Assembly (NCBI GenBank): GCA_934045075.1 | Contig: OW203722.1 | Location: forward strand, 23,034,879-23,098,878 | From: Yponomeuta sedellus | Taxonomy: Eukaryota; Arthropoda; Insecta; Lepidoptera; Yponomeutidae | Length of the DNA stretch: 64,000 bases | Direction: 5' to 3' | Shown: piece by piece, positions 19,929 through 30,642 of the stretch | Position numbering within the stretch: the stretch's first letter is position 1 | Layout: every line of letters begins with the position of its first letter | Made by a program: the position numbers and the translations under genes | Notes under the pieces: generated by a model | Told to the model about the DNA's origin: nothing | What the model saw: the letters and a program-made list of their open reading frames with translations, nothing else | The model's database searches: none

Positions 19929-20380
19929 TGAAAAGTTTTATTTCTTGAGAACTGAGATTGAAAATGGCGCGCGCTTACTTTTTTAATTTGCGCGCTGTCA
20001 AATGTAGGCAAATGTAACAACTTCCATACAGCCTATAAATCGATATTTCTGAATTACAAGTTGGCTTTTAGATATGTCTATCTTTTTCTTATTTTGATTG
20101 CAATTTGATGAAAATAAATGTTTAGTTATCGTATTTTGATACTAACGTGCATAAAATATAAATTAAATTATTATTTTTAGATATGAAAACTCTTTGCTGT
20201 CATTATTTGTCTGTAGTTGATAAAATTAAAACTATATTCATTACAGCACTTGTGCTGTAATATTATTACGCACGCGTGTATAATGGACAGCATTATGGTT
20301 CTTAAACCGGTGTTATAAGAGTCACTTTACGAGCAAGTGTGTTGAAAAAATATTATGTACTTGTTTTTCTAATACGTAAG

Positions 20381-20385
20381 CTACT
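20381..20385. repeat. BEL target-site duplication, left
   Basis: CTACT immediately before the TG of the 5' LTR; identical to 27389-27393. Confidence 0.9.
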
Positions 20386-20734
20386 TGGCTGCGCCCTTTT
20401 TATTATTTATTTATTTAATTAATAATATTTACACTTATAGCTATCGCCACAAAAGCACACAAACTTGCAAAATGAACGCATTCTTCCCCCCCCGCTCCAA
20501 CTACCTCAGTGAAAAAAAAAAAAAAAAACATAAATATGGCCGGTCGCGCGCGAACAAGATACATGAAAATATTGTCTAAAAATACGCATAAAGTGATAAT
20601 TGTGAATTCTAAAACCTGGACTGTGTTACAAATCTCAAGAATAACAAGGGCTAGTGTTAGCAGCCCTTGCAGCTCATTGGACACTTGGAAAAAGGTGGTT
20701 AACGCTTGACGAGGTACGTTTCCTTTCTCAACCA
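20386..20734 (+). repeat. 5' LTR of BEL/Pao element
   Basis: 349 bp, starting TGGCTGCGCCC and ending CTCAACCA. It has an AT-rich first half, a C8 tract, an A17 tract and a CpG-rich GGCCGGTCGCGCGCG. By eye it is identical to the 3' LTR except for one A in the A-tract. As in other LTR elements it should hold the promoter and polyadenylation signals; the core promoter was not identified. Confidence 0.95.
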
Positions 20735-20740
20735 AGTTAG

Positions 20741-20760
20741 TGGTCCTATCCGCACCGGAT
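20741..20760 (+). promoter_or_regulatory. Candidate primer-binding site
   Basis: TGGTCCTATCCGCACCGGAT begins 6 nt after the LTR. TGG is the expected complement of a tRNA CCA end, and the interior resembles an acceptor/T-arm complement. The tRNA is not identified; tRNA-Tyr fits only partly. Confidence 0.65.
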
Positions 20761-21205
20761 CCCTTGTTCCTCATAATCCTCCACTCAGATTACTCATTTA
20801 CTTACTGACGCTAAACAAATAACGCATATTTATATCGTATTTCTATATATTCCAACGCATACGCATTCATTCAACGCCACGCTCGCTCACACCTAAACCT
20901 ATTAGAATCTCGCGACATACGTATTATTTCTTATAGGAATCTTATTAATTCTTATTTATTTACGCTATACTTACGATATCCATACGTATTTTTGCTCATT
21001 CGAATATATTTTAAGAAATATTACATTCTATATTCGCTCGCTCGTTTCATACCTACCGCCATATTTGTAACGCCGCGCCGCCAACCGCTCACTCCACGCA
21101 ACCCGCATCACATATTTTTACCTACCTATTCGCTCGCTATTATTCACTTGTTTTTACTCGAAATTGATTACAAAACAAGTCGTTTAATTTTATTTACTGT
21201 TCATC

Positions 21206-24200
21206 ATGGGTGGTAAATCAAAAGAAGATGATGTGAATGTGAATGTCAAAATAAAACTTCTTGAGAGCAAGAAAGAAAGCTTATACCTACTCATTCAAGA
21301 TGTTTATAAATTAAGCCTAAAGGTTTCTGACCCTAATAGCCGCACTCAATTTCTCGCTAGAACTCAATCTATTGATAAAACCCGCGCAGATTTTATTACA
21401 ACCTTAGATGAACTGTTTCTTGAATATTTGTCATCTGATCCTGAGACAAAGCCAAGTTACACTATACTCAACACAGTTGACGAATTATATTGCTACATAA
21501 AACAAACAGAAACTACTCTGAGACAAGAGCTAGAAGATAAAAAGAAAAATGATCATTTCAATATAAAATTACCTCCGCTTCAACTAACAAGTTTTGATGG
21601 CACTCCTAGTAAGTGGCCACTCTTTTATGAGAATTTCCGCAGTGTTATACATACTAATCCTCGCCTCACAAATGCTGAAAAGGTTCATTACTTGATAGGT
21701 TGTCTTTCTGGTAAAGCGCTTAATGTTTGCTCTGGCATAACCGCTACCTCAGAAAATTATGAAGTCATCTGGAAGGGTCTATTAGATAAATATGAAGATA
21801 CCAGGGTTAGGGCATCTGGCTATCTAGAACAAATGCTCCAGCTAAAACCTGGACAGTCAGTTGATAATATAATTGACAACTTTTGCTCCGCTGAAGCCGC
21901 TATCCGTCAATTAGATATTCCAGACTTGTCAGATTTCATGATAACTCACATTGCATTGAATAAATTAGATAAAAACATGCTTGATCTGTTTGAACAATCA
22001 CACAGAGACATTCAAATTCCTACTTTTCAAGATTTAAAAAAGTTTTTACTAGAACAAAGTAAACTACAAACACTCCGCTCACCCTCTCACACTTTGCCTT
22101 CTAACAAACAAATAAATAAAACAAAAACTTTTCTTGCTCAAAACGACACTCAATCCTCTTTGAACCGCGACATTCACTCACAATCACACTCATGTAAGGT
22201 ATGTAATTCACCTAATTCGCACCCTTTGTTTAAATGTGAATATTTTCTCAATCAAAATCCGCATACACGCAACAACATTGTTAGACAACATTCTTTTTGC
22301 AAAAACTGTTTGGGTTTTCACAATATAAACATGTGTAAGTCACAAAACAGGTGTCTAACATGCAACCGCAAACACCACTCATTATTACATTATGAAAATA
22401 ATGATAACAATAGTTCATTCGCTCCTCGTGGGCAATCAGCTGTGCCTACGCCGCCGGCTCGCGCTGCAAATGCGCCCTCTCTTTCCTTCCCGCGACACGC
22501 TAACCAGACCGCCGCCGCCCCGGCTGGCCTTCCCTCTCACTCGCACTCACAGCAGCGCGCGCCAGTAGTACACGCCGCCGTCACCGATGGCACCGCTTGC
22601 GCTGATAAGAAGCAAACCGGGATTCCGCGCGCTAATTCAAATTGTGATAACAGTAATTTTTCGCTTTCTGTCACAACTCCCGCTCGAGTTTCAAAGAACA
22701 CTACAGTGTTGTTACCTACCGCGTCCGTCCATGTTTATAATGCTAATAAACACGCTAGTATCCGCGTATTTCTTGATACAGGTTCAATGAGTAATTTTGT
22801 TACTAAAGCTTGTTGCGATCGCCTGAAATTAAAAATCACTCCCGCGCCCTCTACCGTTAAAGGCATTGGACAGATAGAAAGCAAGTCGCTCGGTTTTACA
22901 CAATTTAAAATACATTCTCGCTACGACCCGCGTTGCTGTTATTCAGTATCTGCTCGCGTTATTGATACAATAACCGACTTTTTACCTAACGCTGAAATTG
23001 ATACTTCGGAATTGACTCATTTAAATAATATTCCAATGGCTGACGACCATTTTAACGCTCCCGCTGAAATCGATTGCCTGATAGGTAACGAATTATTCCC
23101 GCTTCTACTTTGCCCTGGCAAGGTTACCTCTCCTAACTCTTCAGTAGTCGGCGTTCAAACAACGCTTGGATATGTAGCTATGGGAAAAGCCCCATGCATC
23201 TCACGCTCTTTTCACGCACAAAACGCACTCGCTAAAACAAATAAATCACGCTCTCGCTCAAGTACTCCGCCCGCACGCTCTCATACCTCACAACACGCTT
23301 ACTCTCACGCATCGCACGCTCGCTCACAAAGCTCACTCGCTCGCATAAATGAATCGCAAAATATAATAAAATCAAACACGCACTCTCACTCGCAACAATC
23401 ATTCTCTAATGATAATTCTACGTTCACTCGAAACAATCATGACCTCTCGCAACCCTCGCACACGCATCACTCGCAACCCTCGCACACGCATCACTCGCAA
23501 CCCTCGCACACGCATCACTCGCAAACCTCGCTTTCGCATACATCGTGCTCACATGATTCTAAAGCATTCTTCTGTCAAACAGAATCTCTCTCACTCGATC
23601 ATTTAACTCAACGCTTTTGGGAAATAGAAAATGTCCCAGATAAAAAACACTTCAGTCCCGAAGACGAAGCGTGTGAAAACATATTTCAATCTACTTACTC
23701 TCGCGATGACACTGGTAGATACACAGTAAACCTCCCATTCAAAGACTCACCTACAGAGTTAGGTAACTCATATTCAATTGCTAAACGCCGTTTATTGAAT
23801 CTAGAAAAGAAACTTGATTCGTCTGAATTACGTTCGGATTATAATGCTACTATTCAGACCTATATCGATCAAGGATATTTATCTAAAGTAGATCAAAACG
23901 CTAATAACTCGCAAGACACTCAGTCTTACTACATGCCACATAGAGCCGTTTATCGTTCCGATAAACAGACTTCAAAAACTCGCGTCGTCCTCGATGCTGG
24001 CTGCAAGACCACATCAGGCAAATCACTCAATGACTTGCTCTATGTAGGGCCTAATCTACAAAGTAACATTTACGAATTACTTATCAATCTCCGCATGTTT
24101 TCAATCGCGCTAACTTCAGACATCGAAAAGATGTATTTTCAAGTCAAGCTGTCCCCGGAACATCAGCCTTTTCAACGCATCCTCTTTAGGTTCGATCCTA

Positions 24201-26923
24201 ACGCTCCGATAGAAATCTATCAGTTCAATAGAGTTTGTTTTGGCGTGTCAAGCTCCCCTTACCTCGCTATGCGTGTTGTACGTCAACTCGCCGCCGACAG
24301 TCGCGACAAATATCCTCTTGCCGCGTATGAAGCCGAAAATCATATGTATATGGACGACTACGTCTGCTCTATTGACGGAATAGATAACGCAGAAAAAACA
24401 TACAAAGAAATGGTTGCTGTGTTTCAATCTGGAGGTTTCAACTTAACTAAGTGGATATCTAACGATAACGAGCTCATGTCGCGCATTCCCTCTTCTCACA
24501 AAAACCCTGTCGCTATTAAATTCGATGATGATCCAAACGCAGATACAAAAATCGTAGGTATGCAGTGGCAGCCTACCGATGACAACTTCCATTTCAAAAT
24601 AAATATTGATTTCCCTGACAAATGTACTAAACGATCGATTATTTCGGTCACCGCGCGCTTATTCGACCCGTTAGGTCTCATCAGTCCAGTCGTGGCTTAT
24701 ATGAAGTTACTTGTACAGGAGTGCTGGAAATCACAGCTCGATTGGGATGATGAAGTGCCTGAACCTATTTTGTCAAAATGGAAACAATTTCACGCTGATC
24801 TCCCGCATTTATTAGATATAAAAATTCCGCGTCACATTGGAATTACATCCACTCGCAATATTACATTGATCGGCTTTGCAGATGCAAGCGAACAATGCTA
24901 TGGTGCTGCCATCTATGTGCGTATCGACTCCGATGAAAACTCTACCGCTAACTCTGTTAAATTACTCACTTCAAAGACCAAGGTCTCTACTCCAACTAAA
25001 ACTCTCGCACGCTTAGAACTCTGCGCCGCTGTACTGCTCGCGAAGTTAATATCTTCTGTTCGCTCCGTCCTCAGTAAACGCTGTAAAATAAATAAATGTT
25101 ACGCATTCTCGGACTCTACGGTGACGCTTACCTGGATCCATTCGCCCGCTCATAAGTTTCAAACTTTTGTCGCTAACCGCATCTCTCAAATTAATGATTA
25201 CTTACCCGCTCCGCATTGGTTTCACGTTCGAGGCGTGGAAAATCCCGCTGACGTACTCTCTCGCCCTGTAACACCGAAAAAACTCATAAACAATTCCCTC
25301 TGGTTCCATGGCCCGCAGTGGTTGTCCGCTCCCATCGCTTCCTGGCCTGTAAAAGAATATAAAATTAATCACAATAATAACGAATTACAAGAAATTAAAA
25401 CTACTTCCCTGCCGGTACGTGTTACGCTGGAATCAGAGAATACTCACCCTATTCAAAATCTCGCTGAACGTGTCTCCTCCTGGTCTAAACTTTTAAGATC
25501 ACTTGTATATGTTTTTCGTTTTCTAAAAATGTTAAACTCACGCGGCAATGTCACAGTGAAAGATTTAGACTACGCGGAACACTATGTAATACGCTATATT
25601 CAAAACAAACATTTCTCTCAAGAGATTTACGCACTTAAAAATAAAAAGATTTGCTCTAGTAAACCCCTTCTCAAACTCAACCCTTTTCTCGACAACAAAG
25701 GTCTCATTAGAGTAGGTGGTAGACTCACACACTCTCAACTCGATTTTGATCAAAAACATCCAATATTGCTGCCGACTAAAGAACGCATTAATACTCTCTT
25801 AATTGATTACTATCATGTACGCAACTTACACGCTGGTCCTGCTTTACTGCTGGCACTTATTCGCCAGAAATATTGGATTGTTTCCGCCAGAAACTTAATA
25901 CGTCAAAGAGTACACAGTTGTAACTTATGTTTTAAACTCAATCCACGTAATACAAATCCTTTAATGGGCGATCTGCCGTCTATTAGAGTTTCGCAAGTAA
26001 AATCATTTGTTTATACCGCTGTAGATTACGCTGGACCCTTTTACATCACTCATATTCGCCATCGTGGTGTTAGAAGCCATAAAGCATATATCTGCCTATT
26101 CGTTTGCTTAACAACGAAGGCGCTTCACTTGGAGTTAGTCTCCGATCTTAGTGCCGATTTGTTTCTAGCCGCGTTTAAACGGTTTATTTCGCGCAGAGGT
26201 CCAGTTTCCATTATTTACAGTGATGGTGGTACTAACTTTATTGGTGCCAAACGTAAATTGAACGAAATTTACACACATATACAGTCCACTGATTATGAAA
26301 AATATTTATCTCGTCATCTCACTGAATATAAAATTCAATTTAAACACAGTCCGCCTTACGGTCCGCATTTTAACGGCCTAAGCGAAGCTAACGTAAAGTC
26401 AGTTAAAACTCATTTATATAGAGCTATCGGAAGTCAGATTCTTACTTATGAAGAATTTAACACAATTTTAGTTCAAATTGAAGGTTTATTGAACAGTCGC
26501 CCGATTTGTGTTCTCTCATCAGATCCTTCTGATTTAACCGCTTTAACGCCAAATCATTTTTTGAATGTGACCCCTTTAAAGTTTTTACCCGCTGAATATA
26601 TTGAGTCAACTCTTTCTGATAATAGATTGAATAGATATCAACTATTAAATCGCATAGTTCAGAGCTATTGGAAACGCTGGAGTACTGAGTACCTTACTTC
26701 ATTACAACAACGCGAAAAATGGAATATTCCATCAAAACCTGTTACTGTGGGCACTATTGTTGTAATCAAAGATGACAAGGCTCATCCCATGTGTTGGCCT
26801 CTAGCTATTGTCACAGATATATTTCCCGGAAAAGATAATATCATACGCGCTGTTAAAGTGAAAACTTCTACTGGAAGTTATATCCGTCCAGTAACTCGGC
26901 TCTGTCCCTTACCTTCACAATAG
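21206..26923 (+). CDS. BEL/Pao gag-pol polyprotein
   Basis: A single 1905-residue frame starts at the first ATG after the leader (ATGGGTGGTAAATC) and ends in TAG. Gag comes first, with a DUF1759-like core containing SFDGTPSKWPLF near residue 130. A Cys/His zinc-knuckle cluster follows at about 330-395. The aspartic protease has LDTGSMSNFV (Asp524). A Ser/His-rich linker holds three 8-residue repeats (SQPSHTHH). Reverse transcriptase starts around RVVLDAG (926) and has catalytic YMDD at 1048-1051. An RNase H region has FADASEQCYGAAIY (Asp1226). Integrase has a zinc domain (His1537, His1542, Cys1572, Cys1575) and a DDE triad I place at Asp1607, Asp1673 and Glu1727. The C-terminal DUF5641-like domain lies near 1822-1900. 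Products would act in cytoplasmic particles (reverse transcription) and the nucleus (integration). No frameshift, internal stop or missing catalytic residue is seen. Domain names are from knowledge of the family; boundaries are approximate. Confidence 0.95.
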   Translation: MGGKSKEDDVNVNVKIKLLESKKESLYLLIQDVYKLSLKVSDPNSRTQFLARTQSIDKTRADFITTLDELFLEYLSSDPETKPSYTILNTVDELYCYIKQTETTLRQELEDKKKNDHFNIKLPPLQLTSFDGTPSKWPLFYENFRSVIHTNPRLTNAEKVHYLIGCLSGKALNVCSGITATSENYEVIWKGLLDKYEDTRVRASGYLEQMLQLKPGQSVDNIIDNFCSAEAAIRQLDIPDLSDFMITHIALNKLDKNMLDLFEQSHRDIQIPTFQDLKKFLLEQSKLQTLRSPSHTLPSNKQINKTKTFLAQNDTQSSLNRDIHSQSHSCKVCNSPNSHPLFKCEYFLNQNPHTRNNIVRQHSFCKNCLGFHNINMCKSQNRCLTCNRKHHSLLHYENNDNNSSFAPRGQSAVPTPPARAANAPSLSFPRHANQTAAAPAGLPSHSHSQQRAPVVHAAVTDGTACADKKQTGIPRANSNCDNSNFSLSVTTPARVSKNTTVLLPTASVHVYNANKHASIRVFLDTGSMSNFVTKACCDRLKLKITPAPSTVKGIGQIESKSLGFTQFKIHSRYDPRCCYSVSARVIDTITDFLPNAEIDTSELTHLNNIPMADDHFNAPAEIDCLIGNELFPLLLCPGKVTSPNSSVVGVQTTLGYVAMGKAPCISRSFHAQNALAKTNKSRSRSSTPPARSHTSQHAYSHASHARSQSSLARINESQNIIKSNTHSHSQQSFSNDNSTFTRNNHDLSQPSHTHHSQPSHTHHSQPSHTHHSQTSLSHTSCSHDSKAFFCQTESLSLDHLTQRFWEIENVPDKKHFSPEDEACENIFQSTYSRDDTGRYTVNLPFKDSPTELGNSYSIAKRRLLNLEKKLDSSELRSDYNATIQTYIDQGYLSKVDQNANNSQDTQSYYMPHRAVYRSDKQTSKTRVVLDAGCKTTSGKSLNDLLYVGPNLQSNIYELLINLRMFSIALTSDIEKMYFQVKLSPEHQPFQRILFRFDPNAPIEIYQFNRVCFGVSSSPYLAMRVVRQLAADSRDKYPLAAYEAENHMYMDDYVCSIDGIDNAEKTYKEMVAVFQSGGFNLTKWISNDNELMSRIPSSHKNPVAIKFDDDPNADTKIVGMQWQPTDDNFHFKINIDFPDKCTKRSIISVTARLFDPLGLISPVVAYMKLLVQECWKSQLDWDDEVPEPILSKWKQFHADLPHLLDIKIPRHIGITSTRNITLIGFADASEQCYGAAIYVRIDSDENSTANSVKLLTSKTKVSTPTKTLARLELCAAVLLAKLISSVRSVLSKRCKINKCYAFSDSTVTLTWIHSPAHKFQTFVANRISQINDYLPAPHWFHVRGVENPADVLSRPVTPKKLINNSLWFHGPQWLSAPIASWPVKEYKINHNNNELQEIKTTSLPVRVTLESENTHPIQNLAERVSSWSKLLRSLVYVFRFLKMLNSRGNVTVKDLDYAEHYVIRYIQNKHFSQEIYALKNKKICSSKPLLKLNPFLDNKGLIRVGGRLTHSQLDFDQKHPILLPTKERINTLLIDYYHVRNLHAGPALLLALIRQKYWIVSARNLIRQRVHSCNLCFKLNPRNTNPLMGDLPSIRVSQVKSFVYTAVDYAGPFYITHIRHRGVRSHKAYICLFVCLTTKALHLELVSDLSADLFLAAFKRFISRRGPVSIIYSDGGTNFIGAKRKLNEIYTHIQSTDYEKYLSRHLTEYKIQFKHSPPYGPHFNGLSEANVKSVKTHLYRAIGSQILTYEEFNTILVQIEGLLNSRPICVLSSDPSDLTALTPNHFLNVTPLKFLPAEYIESTLSDNRLNRYQLLNRIVQSYWKRWSTEYLTSLQQREKWNIPSKPVTVGTIVVIKDDKAHPMCWPLAIVTDIFPGKDNIIRAVKVKTSTGSYIRPVTRLCPLPSQ

Positions 26924-27038
26924 TTTAAATAATAAATATAAACTCATTTAGTTATAAGTGTACATTCTAACGCTTATAATTTAATTTACTTTATTTTTTT
27001 TAACGCAATGTAGAGGAAACCTCTAGGCCCCCCGAAGT
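26924..27038 (+). other. BEL 3' spacer with weak polypurine candidate
   Basis: AT-rich spacer between the stop codon and the 3' LTR. The only purine-rich run is AGAGGAAA (about 27012-27019), part of the hairpin AGAGGAAACCTCT. The bases next to the LTR are GGCCCCCCGAAGT, so the polypurine tract is uncertain. Confidence 0.4.
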
Positions 27039-27388
27039 TGGCTGCGCCCTTTTTATTATTTATTTATTTAATTAATAATATTTACACTTATAGCTATCGC
27101 CACAAAAGCACACAAACTTGCAAAATGAACGCATTCTTCCCCCCCCGCTCCAACTACCTCAGTGAAAAAAAAAAAAAAAAAACATAAATATGGCCGGTCG
27201 CGCGCGAACAAGATACATGAAAATATTGTCTAAAAATACGCATAAAGTGATAATTGTGAATTCTAAAACCTGGACTGTGTTACAAATCTCAAGAATAACA
27301 AGGGCTAGTGTTAGCAGCCCTTGCAGCTCATTGGACACTTGGAAAAAGGTGGTTAACGCTTGACGAGGTACGTTTCCTTTCTCAACCA
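27039..27388 (+). repeat. 3' LTR of BEL/Pao element
   Basis: 350 bp, TGGCTGCGCCC to CTCAACCA, one A longer (A18) than the 5' LTR and otherwise indistinguishable by eye. Confidence 0.95.
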
Positions 27389-27393
27389 CTACT
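27389..27393. repeat. BEL target-site duplication, right
   Basis: CTACT directly after the CA of the 3' LTR; partner of 20381-20385. Confidence 0.9.
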
Positions 27394-28057
27394 TATGTAT
27401 AAAATTGCAGTGCCCTTACAGAGCTCATGTTGCAAACTATTATATATGTTAAGACCTATTCTGTACCACATGAAGCAATAAACGAACTTGAACTTGAAGC
27501 TCTCAGCGGGAGTTTGATTCTAGTAGAAACACGTTACTACGGGTTACTGGCTAAACGCTAGTCGTATTCAACCGAGTCTTCCTTACCTACATAAATATAA
27601 AATTATGTAGGTAAGAAATACTCATGGACGGTCACTCATATTCTTTGAAAAACGAATAAGTCCTCGACCGATGTTTCTGTTGTTTCACAATGCTCCGAGC
27701 ATCCCGTAATGAATCCTACCGCGCCGCTGAATTATTATAATTGGGAGCATGTTTCAATTTGTCGTCCCCCAAAAGGACAATAGCCTGTTGGAATTAATAA
27801 AAATTTGCGGTCCGGGGTCAAATTTATCCACCCGGGTGTGCTTTTGGGTTATGGTTATAAATAATTTGTATCTCTTCTATATCTATAACAATGAACAACA
27901 TCGTTGTTCACAGGTTTCATTGAGCGCATTTTTTATCAATCTTTTGCGTGGGGTGCAAGAAGACCCTCCCTGAACGACATACTCACTGAGCCCGTACGTC
28001 TGGCTCACTCTGCGCAACAATAAGTGAGTGGCTAGCCATCGACACGTTAAGAAGAAG
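27394..28057. other. Unannotated stretch
   Basis: No gene is seen. A short inverted pair TACCTACATAAATATAAA/TTATGTAGGTAAG lies near 27585-27615. Confidence 0.4.
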
Positions 28058-28390
28058 CAACCCTTGTATGTCCCCATTGCTGGGGCACGGGTCTCTTCCT
28101 GCATCGCAGAAAGGCTAGGCCCTACTCCACCACAGGGGCCAAGTCCGGGTTGGTGGAGGATTGTAAGACAGTGGCGGGCCTTACTGTCAGAAGTGGTCAA
28201 ACCCCTCTTAAGGCCTCTGACGTGGCTTAACGACTTGACATGACCGACTGTCATGTCATGGCAGCACCAACGTTTAGCACCAACGGCTTAACGCACCTTG
28301 CGAAGCACGGAAGCGGGAAAAATGCCTTAAGCGATAGTCATAACATGGTCATCCATCTAGTACCTGACCGCGCCTGTTGTTAGTTACTAA
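28058..28390 (+). repeat. Rep-D copy
   Basis: Starts AACCCTTGTATGTCCCCATT and ends CTGACCGCGCCTGTTG. It contains a small duplication around GGCAGCACCAACG/TAGCACCAACGGC (28258-28290). Confidence 0.75.
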
Positions 28391-28884
28391 AGTTCTTGGC
28401 CTTTACATCGCCGTAATAAGACGATTTATAGAGCAGTAGTCCAGCATTTATCCAGTAGCACTTTCACTCACAATGGGTGAAAGAAAACGGAGACTAGATG
28501 CCTAGCACCTATACTATCATGACAGTCCTGTATTCCAGTCCCAGCCCACAGATATGACAAGGCAATACTGCGCAGCAGACTAAGCCGCGGGTTCCCTCAC
28601 GATGTTTTCTTTCAGAGTTGAAGTGCAGTATAGGTACTACTTATTCGCAGATGGTTTTAGTAAAGACAGTGTAAGGGAAATAACATATAACCGCCCTAAA
28701 GTGTCAAACTGCAGATTAATTATCTCTCTCACTTCTTCCAAAGAGAGAGATTATTAATGGACTTAATCACTACGCGAATCTAACGCGGATTGGCGAAAAA
28801 AATAAAAGAAAAGGCATCGGCATCACACACATCTTTCGTGAAAGCTCTAAAATGAACTCTCAAAAACAATTGTTAAAAGTATCA
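28391..28884. other. Unannotated stretch
   Basis: Contains an imperfect inverted pair AATTATCTCTCTC/GAGAGAGATTATT near 28720-28757. No coding signature. Confidence 0.4.
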
Positions 28885-29025
28885 CGGTACATAAATTCGT
28901 ATCCCAGAGGGGTAGGGAGAGACCAGGGACTGCCAGTTGCCACAATCGTAACAGATCACATTCGCTTCATCAACGCTCGTAAGTCGTTGCATGCACGCGC
29001 GTCGGCTCCGGGTACCTTTTATCAA
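28885..29025 (-). repeat. LINE-G 3' end fragment
   Basis: Reverse strand: GTAAAAGGTACCCGGAGCCG, CGCGTGCATGCAACGACTTA, GTTGATGAAGCGAATGTGAT, ACTGGCAGTCCCTGGTCTCT. This is the conserved end of LINE-G. Confidence 0.7.
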
Positions 29026-29271
29026 GTATCACGATATAGTAAAATAATCAAGAGAACTCAATTTCGATTACTCATATTCGGCATTTCATTGACAACGCAT
29101 TAAACAAACAATGGTTCTGCCAATTGCAGTCCGTCATTGATATGCAAATAGATTTTAAATTCACAATAAGCAATAATGTCAAAGAGCATTTCCACATACG
29201 CCTATTATATTAAATTGATCGACATACTCATAACAAGAGCAAATTGAATTCTACTGTCGCATTATAAATGC

Positions 29272-29521
29272 TGTGTGGTGTCGGCAGTGAGAATAGCACC
29301 AACCCAATTTTTTCCGCGGGTGTCGTAAAAGGAGACTAAGGGATACGAACCGGGAGGGGGGCAGCAGCGCCCCCTGCAGTACAATTTCACCGAACTGCGA
29401 TCCCCAACCCGCATGCCCAGCGTGGGGATTATGGGCATTATCCCCTATGATAGCACAGCGTGGCGCTCTTTAGGGGAGGGCTGTGTGCAGCAGTGGACTA
29501 GTATAGCCTGAAGAAGAAGAA
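29272..29521 (+). repeat. LINE-E-associated 3' unit
   Basis: GTGTGGTGTCGGCAGTGAGA, CGCGGGTGTCGTAAAAGGAG, CGATCCCCAACCCGCATGCC, then the LINE-E end GCAGTGGACTAGTATAGCCT and a GAA-rich tail. The same unit appears reversed at 37968-38216 and 56690-56932. Confidence 0.7.
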
Positions 29522-29565
29522 GATTAATAGTTGTTCACTGTTCATCAGGACAAAATGAAATAGTA

Positions 29566-29650
29566 CATTACACAACTAGGGTGGTAATACAAGGAAAGGC
29601 CGAGATCGCAGAAGTTTGCGGCCCGAGCTGCAAGCGAGGGACGTAAATAT
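29566..29650. repeat. CGAG-rich repeat fragment
   Basis: TAGTACATTA followed by GGCCGAGATCGCAGAAG and CGAGCTGCAAGCGAGGGAC. The same TAGTACATTA lead and CGAG motifs accompany the foldbacks at 19537 and 41437. Confidence 0.45.
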
Positions 29651-29747
29651 GCGGTCTTATTTGCTGCTGTCTATCGAAGAGTTCTGTCCTCCATCTCTGA
29701 TGAAATCTTAACCAAATTAACATGAGCATTAGTCTCATATGATGATA

Positions 29748-30105
29748 TCAACCCTTTGTTTGCGCCCACTGCTGGGCCACATATATCTTCCTGCATCGCA
29801 GGAAGGTTAGGCCATAATCCACCACGGGGGCCCAGTCCGGGTTGGTGGAGGATTGTAAGACAGTGGCGAGCCTTACTGTCAGAAGTTATCAAACCGCCCA
29901 TAAGGCCTCTGACATGGCTTAACGACTGTCATTATATTGACAGCCGGCACCAACGTCTTAACGTGCCTTTCGAAGCACGGAAGCGCTCGGAAAATGCCAC
30001 TAGCTGTAGTCACGGGACGCTCACCCATTCCGTACATGACCGCGCCTGTTGTTGCTTAACCAAGTGATTGATTCCAGTAACTCGGTTTGTCTAGGCCTTG
30101 AGCGC
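29748..30105 (+). repeat. Rep-D copy, near full length
   Basis: Full extent from CAACCCTTTGTTTGCGCCCA to CTAGGCCTTGAGCGCTT, with the expected internal order. Confidence 0.8.
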
Positions 30106-30294
30106 TTGAAATTAATTAATAACTCATATTAATCTTTGAAGGAGAAGATCGAAAACATACGTTAGACAAACAGGTCATCCCAATCAAGACTTGAGCCGAT
30201 TCTCCCCCATGCAAATTGAAAGCGTAGACGCAAAATATATGAAAGCTTAGACATATGCCGCATGAAAACAAGATAAGAACTCGACAGAGTCTTA

Positions 30295-30458
30295 AAAAAA
30301 CCTATTTAGAGTATAAAAATTCCACCCATGCCGGGATTCGAACCCGCGGACAACCTCTGGCTATCCGTGCCAGCGCTCTTTCCAACTGAGCCAATGGGCG
30401 ACTCACCGGCATCGGTGAAATTTCGAACCTCTTTACAATATTCTCTGTATTACGTCAT
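30295..30458 (-). repeat. SINE-A copy, short 3' end
   Basis: Reverse copy beginning at the recurrent AAAAACCTATTTAGAG edge without the 3' extension. It ends within the leader (TCTGTATTACGTCATC). A small GGACAA insertion lies near 30338. Confidence 0.8.
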
Positions 30459-30642
30459 CAAACATCGACACAGTCATTAAACATTTGTTTTGTCATTCGA
30501 ATTCAATCTAACCTGACGTTCAGAATACAGATTTTGGCTATCGTTCGACTTTTTATGTAGAATTCAATTCATAAGCCTTAAGAGTCGTTTACGAATCATT
30601 TGCTAATGAAGTGGGAATTGGCTCCATGGCAGTTAAAAGTAA

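Larger units (their letters stand above)
20386..27388 (+). mobile_element. Full-length BEL/Pao LTR retrotransposon
   Basis: The element spans 7.0 kb: 5' LTR, leader (20735-21205), one long gag-pol frame, a 115-bp 3' spacer and the 3' LTR. CTACT target duplications flank it. BEL/Pao assignment rests on the order protease, RT, RNase H, integrase, and on BEL-type signatures in the polyprotein (RVVLDAG, YMDDY, A17-type FADAS). I see no envelope frame. Near-identical LTRs plus an unbroken frame imply a recent, potentially mobile copy. Confidence 0.95.

Noticed and set aside
20415..20774. A 119-codon reverse frame over the 5' LTR
   Set aside because: Shadow of the LTR A/T tracts (long Phe run); its twin in the 3' LTR is cut differently, and it is antisense to the element.
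23409..23606. A 65-codon frame with NPRTRITR repeats
   Set aside because: Alternative-frame shadow of the Ser/His repeats in the BEL polyprotein.
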